DNA of 64,000 nt from Aspidiotus rigidus (Eukaryota; Arthropoda; Insecta; Hemiptera; Diaspididae). How positions within the stretch are numbered: the first letter of the stretch is position 1; every line of letters starts with the position of its first letter. The notes under the pieces are model-generated. The model was not told the DNA's origin. It saw only the letters and a list, made by a program, of their open reading frames with translations, and ran no database searches. Positions 45,611 through 57,479 of this stretch are shown piece after piece. The translations under genes were made by a program, and so were the position numbers. The stretch is taken from contig JAVHKY010000053.1 of NCBI GenBank assembly GCA_035079385.1, positions 4,588,001 through 4,652,000 on the forward strand. The letters run 5' to 3'.

Positions 45611-46662
45611 ATTGTAACACCTTATTTGATTAAAGAAAACACATTTTTCCAAGCTCTCGATTTACTTCATTATTTTTCTATTTCCTTCCTTGGAAACGTA
45701 CGCTGAGCCTACAAAAAAATTCCAAGCGGCTAGATAGGTTATAATCTGTCGGCAAATCCCAATTCTTTTTTTTTTATAATCTAGTCTAGACAAATTCTTT
45801 TAAACAATGTAACCTAACCTAAGTTGATGACGTCATCAAAATCGGATGTGGACGTTTTAGTGTACATTCGCAAAACAAGGGTATTTAAATTACCTTGTAA
45901 ACTCTCGATAATTGCGCGAAAACGATAATACAATAAAGGGAGTATAGCTATTTCAAATTGTCGAAGTTGAATACTGGTAAAAGAAGTTGTAATTGCAAAT
46001 TTTCCATTTTATCGCTCCATTTACGAACGTTCGAATGGTGAAATTGTTATTATGGTTTTATGAAATCTTCCTATAATTGTTTTATTGAATCCATTTCGCT
46101 GGAAATCTATCGTATTTGAGTCCTGTATGTAGTTGTGTTCGACGAATAAATTCGAAAATTGTTCTTTTCGCTAGTTTCGATTTTTGCGATATTCTTTATT
46201 AATGAGTAACGTAAAGACCATAATTTACGAGAAATTTTTCAAAAAATTACGAATTTTCAAGCGAAACAAACTCCTTGTCTCGTTCGAAAAATTTGTCCAG
46301 TTTTTCTCACATACTTTTAAAAATAGTAATCTGAAAATACGTCATGGAAGATTTCCATAAGAAATAAAGGTGTCAAAACCGAAAATTTGAGTGATCTCAA
46401 AAACTATCTCAATTTTCTGAGAGGCTTCGGAAATTGCTTACAAATACCAAAAATTACGATTAAATTGAACAAGAAGTTGATATTAGAGAATAAAAATCCA
46501 TTTCGAATCGAACAGAGCTAATTCGGAAAATTACCTGCGTGATATTATAACGGCAATGATAGATGGTGACCGGAACTTGGGACTTGAAAAATGGCTGTGT
46601 GGCCTACTCTGGAAAATTTCTGGTTGGTGCTGGATTCAGTCGCTACCTTGAGAATGGATTTT
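45611..46662. other. Non-coding stretch between repeats
   Basis: AT-rich, no feature recognised beyond a TGATGACGTCATCA palindrome near 45827. Confidence 0.45.
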
Positions 46663-49402
46663 TAGCCGAAAGCGCTCGATTTGTTCAAAGGCTCTAGCTG
46701 GGTAAGGGGTGAGGTGGAGAGGAAATGGCCTTGGTCGAGAAATGTTTCAAATGTCCGACAAAATGTTGTCCCCAATGAGAAAACTCGAAACCCTAGAAAT
46801 TGGACCCATCCGCTCACCCACATGGGCTGCAGAGTAATTTTTAGGCCTAAAATCCAAATGGCTGTATCTCAGACAATAATGATCGCACAGCGATGTAACT
46901 TGGGGACATTTTAGGATATGTAAACGTTCATCCATAGAATTTTTTTCAAAAAAAATCATTCATATTTTCCCTGATTTCTAGCAATAACAAAACTTCGAAC
47001 TCGAATATTGAAAAGAATCGGGGGGGGGGGGGACTCTGAGGAAAATCATTCATTTGAAGCGCCATATCCTCTACTACAACATACATTAGTACCATAGTCC
47101 TTGGTGAGGTGGAACATTCCCAAAAAAATCAATATTTCATGAATTTCTGTGATTTTTCCATGAATAGAGGGGGTAAACTACGACTGCTACCGCAATAGAC
47201 CGCGTGAAATCAATAGTCAATGTTCGAGCTAAAAAATACGCACTCCTCCGTGGGATGAAATGTGAATATAGGTAGACCAAAAATATATTTTCAGTATTTC
47301 ATTTATCGATTTGGTCAATTCTTATGTAAACACATCCACGGATTAGGTGGAGTGCGTTAGATTGAGAAAAATGGCTGAAAAATTCTCCAGTCGCTGGAAC
47401 AGTCTGAAAACAGTAGAGAAGTGAGAAAATCCCCTTTCACCCTGGAGGACCGTGAGTTTTGGTATTTCATTCATCTCTTAGGTCGACTATAATATGTATA
47501 AACACGTCCATCGAGTTCGAAAAAGATGGTCCAAAAATTTTCCAGTCGCTGGAACGTTCTGGAAGTGACGAATAATCGAGAAAATCCATTTTTTCCACCT
47601 GGAGGGAAGTGAGTTTTTGTATTTCGTTCATCAATTAGGTCAATTTTTATGTAAACACGTCCGTCGAGTTCGAAAAAAGTAGTCAATAAATTCTCCAGTC
47701 GCTGGAACGGTCTGTCTAGAAATGATAGAAAATCGAGAAAATCCACTTTTTCAACGAGGACGACCATAATTTTAGGTTATTCGTTCATTGGTGTGGTCGA
47801 TTCTTATAAGAACACTTACGCCGAGTTTTAAAAAAATTGAAAAAAATCCTCTAGTCGTTGGGACGTTCTGGAAATATTAAAAAATCAAAGATACACACCT
47901 GCCACTATGATTCATTTGTTACTTTTTGCCCCTCGAGTCGCAGCGGTAGAAATTGTGTTACTGGTAGCTGTGTTCCCGCATGATGTGGGGGAATCCCCTC
48001 CTGAGACACAATAGAAGACAATCATCTTTTTGTATTGCCATGCTCATAAACTCGAATATTTGAAGCATTGTCATCTCAGCTCGAGAGGAGATTCCTCCAC
48101 TTCATGCAAGTGCACGGCTCCTAGTAACACAGTTTGTACCAAGTTACGCTTTCAGGGAAACAAAAATAAACAATCAAGATATTAAAGTAAAGGGATTGAA
48201 TCTTCGGGGTGGGTGTGTATCTTTGGTTTTTTACTATTTCCAGAGCGTCCCAGCTACTAGAGAATTTTTTTCAATTTTTCTAGAACTCGACGTACCAGTT
48301 CTCAAAAAAATTGACCATATCAAAGGATGAATAGCCAGAAATGGTTCTCAACGTTGAAAAGGTGGATTTTCTTGATTTTCTACTATTTCCAGACTGTTTC
48401 AGCTACTGGAGAATTTGTTTTTTCAAACTCAGCGAATATGATTACATGAAAATTGACCTAACTGATGAACGAAATACAAAAACTCACTGCCCTCCAGGTC
48501 GAAAAAATGGATTTTCTCGATTATCTTTCACTTCCAGAACGTTCCAGCGACTGGAGAATTTTTGGACCATTTTTTTCGAACTCGGTGGACGTGTTTACAT
48601 TATAGTCGACCTAAGAGATGAATAAAATACCAAAACTCACGGTCCTCCAGGTTGAAAAGGGGATTTTCTCACTTCTCTACTGTTTTCAGACTGTTCCAGC
48701 GACTGGAGAATTTGTCAGCCATTTTTCTCAATCTAACACACTCCTCCTAATCCGTGGATGTGCTTACATAAGAATTGACCAAATCTATAAATGAAATACT
48801 GAAAATATATTTTTGGTCTACCTACATTCCCATTTCATCCCACGGAGGAGTGCGTATTTTTCAGCTCGAACATTGACTATTGATTTCTCGCGGTCTATTG
48901 CGGTAGCTGTCATAGTTCACCCCACTATTCATGGAAAAATCACAAAAATTCATAAAATATTGATTTTTTTGGGAATGTTCCCCCTCACCGAGAACTGTGG
49001 TACTAATTTATGTTGTAGTAAAGGGTATGGCGCTTCAAATGAATGATTTTTCCCAAGTCCCCCCCCCCCAATTTTTTAATATTCGAGTTTGAAGTCAGGG
49101 AAAATATGAATGATTTTTTTTGGAAAAAATTCTATGGATGAACGTTTACATATCATAAAATGTCCCCAAGTTACATCGCTGTGCGATCATTATTGTCTGA
49201 GGTACAGCCATTTGGATTTTAGGCCCTAAAATGACTCTGCAGCCCACGTAGGTGAGCGGATGGGTCCAATTTTAGGGTTTCGGGTTTTTTCATCGGGGAC
49301 AACATTTTGACGGACATTTGAAATATTTTTCGACCAAGGCCATTCCCCCCCCCCTCTTACATGGCTAGGGCCTTTGAACAAATCGAGCTCTTTCGGCCGA
49401 AA
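46663..49402. mobile_element. Giant palindromic foldback element, 2.74 kb
   Basis: Left 46663-47910 and right 48210-49402 are inverted copies of each other along their length. They share AGCGCTCGATTTGTTCAAAG, ATCGCACAGCGATGTAACTT, the GCGCCATATCC block, ACGCACTCCTCCGTGGGATG and four tandem units of about 155-165 bp (TCTCCAGTCGCTGGAAC, GTAAACACGTCC). Even the middle (47957-48140) is an imperfect hairpin (TGTGTTACTGGTAGC against GCTCCTAGTAACACAG). No long ORF exists. The left end shares the 16-mer TAGCCGAAAGCGCTCG with a Penelope end at 60740. Confidence 0.88.
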
Positions 49403-49434
49403 CAGCCATGTAAAAACTCACGGGTTCTTTAACG

Positions 49435-49800
49435 GAGTTAAATCTGTTCTATGCGGCACGTGGGATCTGAAAAATGTAGATTGTGACGTCACAAGGCTGA
49501 CCCATGAAGTCATCAAATTGTGACGTCACAGACCCGGACTATGGACGATGGAGCAATATAAAACTGATCTATAACGTCATCAGATTGTGACGTTACAAAA
49601 GACTTATCTATGACGTCATCAAACTGTTACGTCACAGACCCCGCCTCTCAAGCTATTATTTGATAGGAGGGGACATGGAAAATTTTCAAATTCGAAACTT
49701 TGCCGGCCGGACGCGGCTGCCAACGCCTCTTCCGAAAACCCCCCTGATAAAACAGATTCCCTATTAAAAGGGCATTCGTTCCATAGGAAAAACATTGAAC
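49435..49800. repeat. TGACGTCA-bearing unit block between two element ends
   Basis: GGAGTTAAATCTGTTCTATG at the left and AAAACAGATTCCCTATTAAA at the right bound units with GTGACGTCACAGACC, TGACGTCATC and GATAGGAGGGGACATGGAAA. A GGGC-TCGTTCCATA hairpin follows at about 49770-49815. Confidence 0.6.
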
Positions 49801-50400
49801 GGAGGCCCTTTTAACAGGAAACCTGTTTTATGGGGGGCTTCCTGAGAAATTTGGCGTCCGCCGTGCGGCGTCCAACAAAAAACTTGGAAAAATTTCGACT
49901 CTCGAGCTATATTATATGATAGGAGGGGGACTTGGAAAAATTTCGACTCTTGAGCAACATATGATAGGAGGAATAAGTTGGAAAAATTTCGACTCTCGAG
50001 CCATATATGATAGGAATTTTTTCAATTCCCCTCTCTATCATATTATATAGCTGAGAGTCAAAATTTTTCCAAGTCCCCCTCCTATCATACATAGTTCGAG
50101 ATTTGAGAAAAATTTAGACTCTCAAACTATATTATACTAGGCTTAGTACCTGTTTTATAGGTCTAGGCTTCCTTGAATTCTCAATACTATGACTTACATT
50201 TCCAAGTCCCCTTCCTATCATTATATAGCTCGAGATTCGAGAAAAATTTAGACTATCAAACTATATTATACTAGGCTTATAGTAGGTCTAGGCTTTCTTT
50301 ATACTAGCTTTATCTAGGTCTAGGCTTCCTTGAATTTTCAGCACCAAATCCCATATGACTCATAAAACAGGTTCCCTGCGTTCCTCGTTTAACTCCCTTA
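49800..50400. mobile_element. Non-autonomous element made of dispersed CTCGAGAG units, second full example
   Basis: The left end TTAACAGGAAACCTGTTTTA and the right end CATAAAACAGGTTCCCTGCG with TTCCTCGTTTAACTCC bound about eight units in both orientations plus CTAGGCTTATAGTAGG words. It is organised as at 40058-40450 but in the opposite orientation. Confidence 0.7.
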
Positions 50401-53400
50401 AGAAAGCTGTCGTTTTTACATATACGTCAAGACTGAGAAACTCGAACTCGGCTTCGCAGATTTTTGGATTGGGGCAAGGGTTCGACATTCTGAGCCCATC
50501 AACTGGGAGGCCTCGCCGATTTCCATCAGTAGAATAGGATGGGATGCCGGTAAAGACATTAAAAATGACAAAATTCGCTAGTGATTTCGGACAATCTGAC
50601 ACCATCGGGCAGTAGACGAGAGAGGCGAAACATGGAGAAAATTCCGACGTTATTCATTATGATATGCATACGTGGGTGACTCGAAAAAATTGGCAACACT
50701 GAGCTTTATAGATCATGAAGAGGACAACATTTGAGCTATATGAGAGATCGAGCTTGGAAACATTTCGACTATCCAGTAATACATACGAGAGGGGAAGGGA
50801 GCCTCAAGAAATTTCAATCCATATGTCACAGGGGAGGACTTGGAAAGATTTTCGACTGAATAATCGATCCTCGAGAAATCCAAAAATACCTCATAATATA
50901 ATTTAAATTGAACCTCGCGAGTAGCTGACGAAATGAGCTCCAATTTGTTATACACCTCAGCTTGAAGGGTCTAATCGCGTGGAATGAGGGGGAGGAATGG
51001 GTTCCCAATTATCGTCTTTCTGTTTACATGGTTAGAAAACTACAAAATTTTCAACGCAGGAACTTTGATACCCTCTCTCCTTATGTACCTCAGATGGTCG
51101 AAAATCTTTCAAGTTTTCCGCAAGCTCTGCCGCTTCGCTTCTCTTCACCAACCTGCTCTCCGTAATCCCTTTGAAATATTCTTCGCAATAAAAACCAGAC
51201 TGGATAAAAGTAAACGGAATCAATAGAAAATTCCATGTAATGGAAACTGTAAAAGGTTCCGCGTCTTACTGTAAAAAAAACAATTATCTTAACGGCATGT
51301 GACATTTTATCACGGATGTCTCCTAATCTTCTCAACTCTGACACACGAAACAGGTACCCAACATTCCTCTGTCAACTCACGTTGATCAAACCCAATTCGC
51401 TGCGATTCTTAGGCCTCTTTCCCAGACGAAGAGACGCGATTTCTAAAGGTATACGGAACGCGGGTCTCCAATTTACGTCGGATTTTGTTTTCTACATTGT
51501 AATGTATCGATTTACTACCGAGACCTTTGTTTCGAATGTCACTTTCTCACTCTCTTCTCCTTCATCAACTCAGGATGCATTCTCTCGTAGATTGGTATAA
51601 ATTAGATTATCTTCCGAGTTTGTAAGTATTTCGACAAGTTGTTGTGTGCCTCTGTTCGGGAGCCTAAATTCGACCACCTACGTAATAATGCGCGCATTTG
51701 ATATCTCTAAATAGGCCTATACCTAACGCCGGTGAACGAAACGCACTCCAGTATATATCATAAAGGTCTCGATGTCACGATCTTACGCGATGATGTCATT
51801 CTGTTTTAAATGGGAAAATTAAAGTACCTTCTATTATCAAGATATCAAAAACCTTCGTACGTTTTTTTTGAAAGGCATCCATCAAGCCGGCGAACCAGCA
51901 GCGAGCTGGTCGTTCGTCTCCCCTCCGTTCTGGAGAAGAACGTTTCTAATTACTGTTATATATTTTTCAAAACGCCTAAACGCGCGCGCGTGTACTTCTC
52001 TTTCATTAATATTTCTCTCGTTCGTTCTTTTTCTAAATTTTCCCTCACGAAAGCATTAATAATGATTCGTCCGTCTGAAACCTTAATTAATACTGTGGAT
52101 TTTATTAATGCGCCGCACGAACAGAACTTATAGGATTTAATGGTGCGTGCGATTATAGAAAAAGTCTTGCGTTCGGTTTAAGCGAATTACTCATGCGCTT
52201 ACGTAGATGGTAGAGCCGATACAGGCACACGCATTGGAAAAGTTTGAGTCGTCGCAAACTTTTCGCGTATCGCGCAAAGGTCCAAGTCCAACAACCATTA
52301 ATTGTGCGGATGCCTGGCCGTGCAGGAGGATTGTACTGTCGAAGATTATCCGGTACCGAAGACGAGCAGGCGAACATGAAATAGATTAATAAGAACGAAA
52401 ATGTATTTACAGAAGAATGAAACGATTGGAGTGAGAGAAAAAACAATAAATAAAACGACCGTGTACATAAAACAAAAGAATAAATCCCCTCGACGATTCA
52501 TTTTTTATTTTCTCGTTGTCGAAAGTGAATTTAGTGAAAAAAAATGAGACATTAAAGACCACCAGGTAAGTAGAAGGTTTCACATTTAACTTGTAATCTG
52601 TAGCCGGGCGTACACCGACTCGACCAGGTATATCGTCAAAGAGAATAATCGGACAGACGGGTGGTGGCCTAGCTAAGCGGGAGACATTCCTTCGTTCTTT
52701 AATTGGGAAAGAAGATCCGCCTTCACGCTGGTAGTACCGAGACGTCCGCGTTAAATACGCTGCGCTCGAGCTTCGGGGGCCGCACTCTGGGCCGGAGACG
52801 ACTAGGTGGAAATTGATAATGCGGTAGGTCCGGTTCGGTGGTGCTTTTCGGCGGTAACGGCGATACCGCTGATGCTTTCTTTTAAGTCATATTCCGAACG
52901 TAATACTTCTATCGTCAGCATCATCAAGTTAATAATAAATTATTTCTTAACTAGCGAAACACCGAACCTTTTTCTTCCGTCCCTGATGTATTTCAGTCGT
53001 GTTCCATTCGTATATTTACCTTATCTATACGATACGTTATTAATTCTGTCAAAAAGTAGTCTATTTACACACATCTTCCGTGTAGCAGCAGACAATAAGC
53101 TGAATTGGTGAATGGCTCGGCATTGATGATCATTGGATTTCGAGAAAAAGAAAAAAAATGGAATGTCATTTCGTGAGTACGTAAATCTTTCGTCGAAATT
53201 ACTGCCCATGGCGGTCGGCTTCGTATATTAGAAGACGAGCTACGTCTCGAGTGCGGATGAGTACCTTGTTATCAAACGAGAAAGCGGTATTACGAAATAA
53301 TTCCGCAAAATGCCAGATTACCTTGTTTCTCGACTGTAATTGAAATTAATGAAACCTTTGACGACGTGCAGCGTGCCCACACTCATTCTGAAGTTACCGC

Positions 53401-53980
53401 GTAACGATGTTAACCATGAAAATGAAATGTCATCGCTGATATCTGTGGCGACGAACGAGATTTATTGGAGTGTACTTACGTCCGTTAGAAAAGAGTTGTT
53501 CCTTCTCGCAGCGGTTATCCGGAACATTTGTTATCCTATCTATAGCCTCAGAGCGGGGTGAAATTAAGTTATTCAAAGAAAGAGGGTGCCAAAAATTGAT
53601 TCGAAAAAAAGAAAGGACGATAATACGAGGTTATTCAACTGCGATTTTCGGTAGATTGAACCAATCGAGTATCGAAAATAAAAACATGGGTGATTGTAAC
53701 TGCGTAGATATTTGAGAACTGTACGATGAAACTAACATCCGATGTGAGGGATTTCAAACAGACACTTTTACCAATTCACAGTGCCAACGATCTCCAATAT
53801 GTTATTATTTTCGACACCGTCATCAAACCAAATATTCAGAATACCAAGTATGATAAGGAAAGGAATGCTATAGGGAAAAATATCAAATCGGGTTCCTAAA
53901 TTACTGATGAAGCTCCAAAATATTGAATCATGCCCGTCTCCTCCTTGCTAACCTAGCACAGGAGTATACATAACCTAGAA
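50400..53980. other. Mostly unique DNA with a CpG-rich centre (about 51850-53560)
   Basis: No coding exon could be proved. The short CTATATGAGAGATCG words near 50735 are the last dispersed repeat. From about 51850 to 53560 the sequence has many CG dinucleotides (for example 52600-52870), unlike the flanks, and is free of repeats. It could hold a promoter or a 5' exon, possibly of cv-2, on either strand. Confidence 0.4.
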
Positions 53981-53982
53981 TA

Positions 53983-54196
53983 ACCCTTTCGCTACCGCAC
54001 CGCTTTTTCGAAATTTTACTCACAGCCCGAAGCGCAAAATTTCTCACAGCCCGCAAACCAAGTTAGAAATCATTGCGACAGCCCGCACTTGAGATACATG
54101 CATTTAAAACAATGTATTTACTGTCACACATATGTGACGGCGGGCTGTGGATAGTTTTTCAAGCGTCACACATTTGTGACGGCGGTAGGGAAAGGG
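53983..54196. mobile_element. piggyBac-like MITE, 214 bp
   Basis: The ends are CCCTTTCGCTACCGC (53983) and GCGGTAGGGAAAGGG (54196), flanked on both sides by ATAA (53979-53982 and 54197-54200). CCCTTT ends with a four-base TTAA-like duplication fit piggyBac-type elements, although ATAA is a variant of the strict TTAA. Inside are TCACACATATGTGACG palindromes and CAGCCCGCA words. Confidence 0.7.
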
Positions 54197-54204
54197 ATAA
54201 TCTG

Positions 54205-55562
54205 TACCCGGGAAAGACAATCGACCGTCGAAATTAGGTCTTCTAGTCACTCACAATATCGACCATAAATCGACGATAATGAGTATTAAGGCGACTTTAT
54301 TGTGTCGATCTATTTTTCGACCCAAATTAGTTGTTGATTCATGGTCGAAATTTGGTAGCTTGATTTCTGTATGACTCATCGACCGCTTTTCGACGTCTTT
54401 TCTCAGTCAAAAGAAAAATGACCATGTTTCGACGTCTTTCTCCAGTACAAATAAAATTTCCAATCAGATTCAAAGAAGACGTCGATCTTTCAGTCAATTA
54501 TTGGTCAAAATAGAATCAATTTTCATTTAGGTTGCCAATAGACGTCGATTCATTGGTCAATTATTGGTAAAATAAGAGTCAATTTCCATTAAGATTCAAA
54601 AGAGACGTCGATCTTTCAGTCAATTATTGGTCAAAATAGAATCAATTTTCATTTAGGTTGAAAAAAGATGTCGATGCTTCGGTCAATTATTGGTAAAATA
54701 AGAGTCAATTTCCATTTAGATTAAAAAAAAAATATCGATTCTTCAGTCAATTACTTGCCAAAATAGAATCGATTTTCATTTAGGTAAGTTCAAAAAACAC
54801 GTTGATGCTTCGGTCAATTATTGGTAAAATAAGAGTCAATTTCCATTCAGATTCAAAAAAGACATCGATTTTTCAGTCAATTAATGGTCAAAATAGAATC
54901 GATTTTCATTTAGGTTGAAAAAAGACGCCGTCGATGCTTTGGTCAGTTATTGGTAAAATAAGAGTCAATTTCCATTCAGATTCAAAAAAAACATTGATTC
55001 TTCAGTCAATTATTGGTCAAAATAGAATCGATTTTCATTTAGGTTGAAAAAAGACGTCGATGCTTCGGTCAAAGATTCAATTTCCATTCAGATTCAAAAA
55101 AGAACGTCGATCTTTCAGTCAATTACTGGTCAAAATAGAATCGATTTTCATTTAGGTTGAAAAAAGACGTCGATGCTTCGGTCAAAGATTCAATTTCCAT
55201 TCAGATTCAAAAAAGAACGTCGATCTTTCAGTCAATTACTGGTCAAAATAGAATCGATTTTCATTTAGGTTGAAGAATGACGTCGATGCTTCGGTCAATT
55301 ATTGGTAAAATAAGAGTCAATTTGCATTCAGATTCAAAAAAGACATCGATTCTTCAGTCAATTACTTGCCAAAATAGAATCGATTTTCATTTTGGTTGAA
55401 CGACCTCCGTTCGATTATTGGTCAGAATAAAGTGGAAAAATAGGAGGAAATTACTTGACTGTTCATCGACCTAAAAAATCATTTCATGATTATAGACAAA
55501 CTGGGTCGATTAATGGGCGATAAGGGTCAAATTGACAGCTTTGTTAGGTCTATTGCCGGGTA
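54205..55562. mobile_element. Non-autonomous element with TACCCGG termini, 1.36 kb
   Basis: The left end is TACCCGGGAAAGACAATCG and the inverted right end is TAGGTCTATTGCCGGGTA. It starts eight bases after the piggyBac-like MITE. Most of its body is a tandem array on TCGAC-rich sequence. There is no ORF and no sure target duplication. Confidence 0.65.
54395..55440. repeat. Tandem array, about 115-bp higher-order unit
   Basis: The unit has two half-repeats. One reads GACGTCGATGCTTCGGTCAA then TTATTGGTAAAATAAGAGTC; the other reads CAGTCAATTATTGGTCAAAA then TAGAATCGATTTTCATTTAG. About nine higher-order units are visible. Two neighbours (near 55060 and 55180) share the same deletion of the ATTATTGGTAAAATAAG segment, evidence of recent unit-by-unit duplication. 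Confidence 0.9.
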
Positions 55563-55999
55563 AATCCTTTTTGTAGCCTAGTTTAGCCTGAACCTTCACT
55601 TCATATTTATAGCTCGATGGTAAAAAATACTATAAGTTGTCCTCTTGTATAGTTGGAAAACTAAAAATTTTTTCAAGTCACTGAAATAGCTCAGGGTCAT
55701 TCCTGACGTCATCATTTTCGCCTTGAAATTTAGTGACGTAAATGGCAGGATGAACCTCACTAGCTGTATCAAATAGGTGGTAAAGCATCAGAGATGACAT
55801 GTGAAGACTGTTGCGATGAATGAGCAAATATTCAATTTTCATTGCCTTTTTTGAGCTTTTTGACACATCTTTACTGGCACCCCCTCACTTCCTCCCCTTG
55901 ATGGACTCAGAATATCGAACCCTCGACCCGATCGAGAAATCTGCGAGGCGAGTTTCCAGACGGCGCGTATTTTTTCCAAAAACTCACGGGTCCTTTAAA

Positions 56000-56162
56000 G
56001 GAGTTGAAAGAGGGGTGGCAGGGAACCTTTTTTATGGGGCACGTAGGATCTAAAAAATGTACGATGTCTTCAGATTGTGACTTCACAAGCCTGACCTATG
56101 ACGTCATCAAATTGTGACGTCACAGGCTTGGTCTTTAGAGCTATAGATGATAGGAGAAAGAC
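56000..56162. repeat. Element end and TGACGTCATC unit
   Basis: GGCAGGGAACCTTTTTTATG with GGGCACGTAGGATC resembles the end at 49435. It is followed by GACGTCATCAAATTGTGACG and TAGATGATAGGAGAAAGAC, the unit into which the 56163 element is inserted. Confidence 0.6.
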
Positions 56163-56882
56163 CAGGGTTGGTTCCGGTTCCGTTCACGTTCGTTCATTTT
56201 TTGGGGGCAAAATGAACGGCGTTCACGTTCATTTAGAATTCAGTGAACAAATGACAGAAAAGTCGTTAATTTTCCATTTTTTTTGTATTTTGCCAAGTGC
56301 TTAGTGAAGAAATGTTATTTATTTTGTATTTTGCGAAGATGAGACGTCGACAAAAAAGGTGACGGAAAGAATATTAAAACTGATGAAAAATAGAAAATTT
56401 AGGACAGCTGTTTTTTGCATGATTTTAGACTGAAGCTCGAAAAAATAGTCACTTTTGGGTTGAAATCAAAATAAGCAGGAAGGATACAAGAGATACAATT
56501 TGACATAACACAATTTATTAACTCTTCTGCTGATTCAATTTGTCATTGTTCTCGGAGCTTAAGTAGTGCGCGCGGCTCGCTGTCGCTGATCGCTGTAATC
56601 GCTGCGCAGCCCTCCAATAAAAAACAACTACTTACTAAAACAAAACTCGAACATAGCCACGATTTATTGCCCGAACACGTTTTCGACTTCATTCAACTCT
56701 TTTTCTTTTTTGGATTCCAGATAAATTTGAAAATGAAGGAAAATTGGCAAAAACGTGGATGTCCGTTCAATAAACGTGAACGGTCCTTCGCGTTCATTTT
56801 TAACGTCTGCTAAGCGTTCGTTCATTTTTTTTTTTCATTGAACGGAATGAACGAGAACGAGTAGTGAACGGAACCAATCCTG
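56163..56882. mobile_element. hAT-like element, 720 bp, with CAGGGTTGG/CCAATCCTG ends
   Basis: The left end is CAGGGTTGGTTCCGGTTCCG and the inverted right end is GAACGGAACCAATCCTG. Sub-terminal GTTCACGTTCATTT and its inverse repeat inward. The flanks agaaagac (56155-56162) and aaaaggac (56883-56890) match at 6 of 8, and removing the insert rejoins a standard dispersed unit (GATAGGAG...GGACTTGGAAAAATTTCGAC). No transposase. Confidence 0.78.
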
Positions 56883-56939
56883 AAAAGGACTTGGAAAAAT
56901 TTCGACCTCCGAGCTATATATGATAGGAGGAGGACTTGG

Positions 56940-57180
56940 AAACTGGGTCAATTGGGTATGAAGCATTGCATATCCAATTACTTGAAGGGGCTATCGTTCA
57001 GGCTGTACACACCGATCTCCGAGCTATATAATATGATATGATGCAAAGGAGGCTTAGATTATCTCAGGAGGACGTTTTGAGTCTTATGGTGTTGAAGCGT
57101 TGCATATATGGCTCATTGAAGGGGCCAACTCAATTGGTGTATGAAGAATTGTACTTTTTGGGGTAATGTACCAAACATGT
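56940..57180. repeat. Repeats of TTGAAGGGGC, relatives of 45180-45280
   Basis: GCATTGCATATCCAATTACT and CTTGAAGGGGCTATCG are repeated with variation near 57100 (GCATATATGGCTCATTGAAG). The inverse is at 45180-45280. Confidence 0.5.
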
Positions 57181-57440
57181 TTGCGAAGTCCAAGGGTACC
57201 AGTTTGTGGTTATTTTAATTTCCACTCAGTCTAATAGAACCGGGGCACATTTGAAAACACTTTTTACAATTTTCGAGAGGGGGTCGTCAAAAGCTGTACC
57301 GCAACCGGCTGCCATTTTGGAACCATCGGTGTAAAAGCCTGTTGAGGTATACAAACATTGTGCTCATGTTGAAAAATGTCTGAAGACCAACGATGGAAGA
57401 TTTGAAAATAAGGAGAGTAATTTGAAAGGGTAACCATCTA
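57180..57440 (-). pseudogene. Non-LTR RNase H fragment
   Basis: The minus strand from about 57339 reads GFYTDGSKMAAGCGTAFDD, the first strand of LINE RNase H with its catalytic Asp (TDGSK). Upstream sequence (PYFQIFHRW in another frame) may be the RT-RNase H linker. The rest of the domain is missing. Confidence 0.7.
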
Positions 57441-57479
57441 TAAATAAAAGCGAGTGAAGAAATTTCGCATCAAGATGTG

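Noticed and set aside
52153..52446. Minus-strand frame starting with a signal-like stretch, considered as cv-2 exon 1
   Set aside because: It begins with TTG, not ATG, and the best donor (TCG|GTACCG) gives phase 0 rather than the required phase 1.
54395..55440. Possible CRISPR-like array because of regularly spaced repeats
   Set aside because: The repeats are continuous and the 'spacers' are themselves repeats; the context is an animal genome with element ends on both sides.
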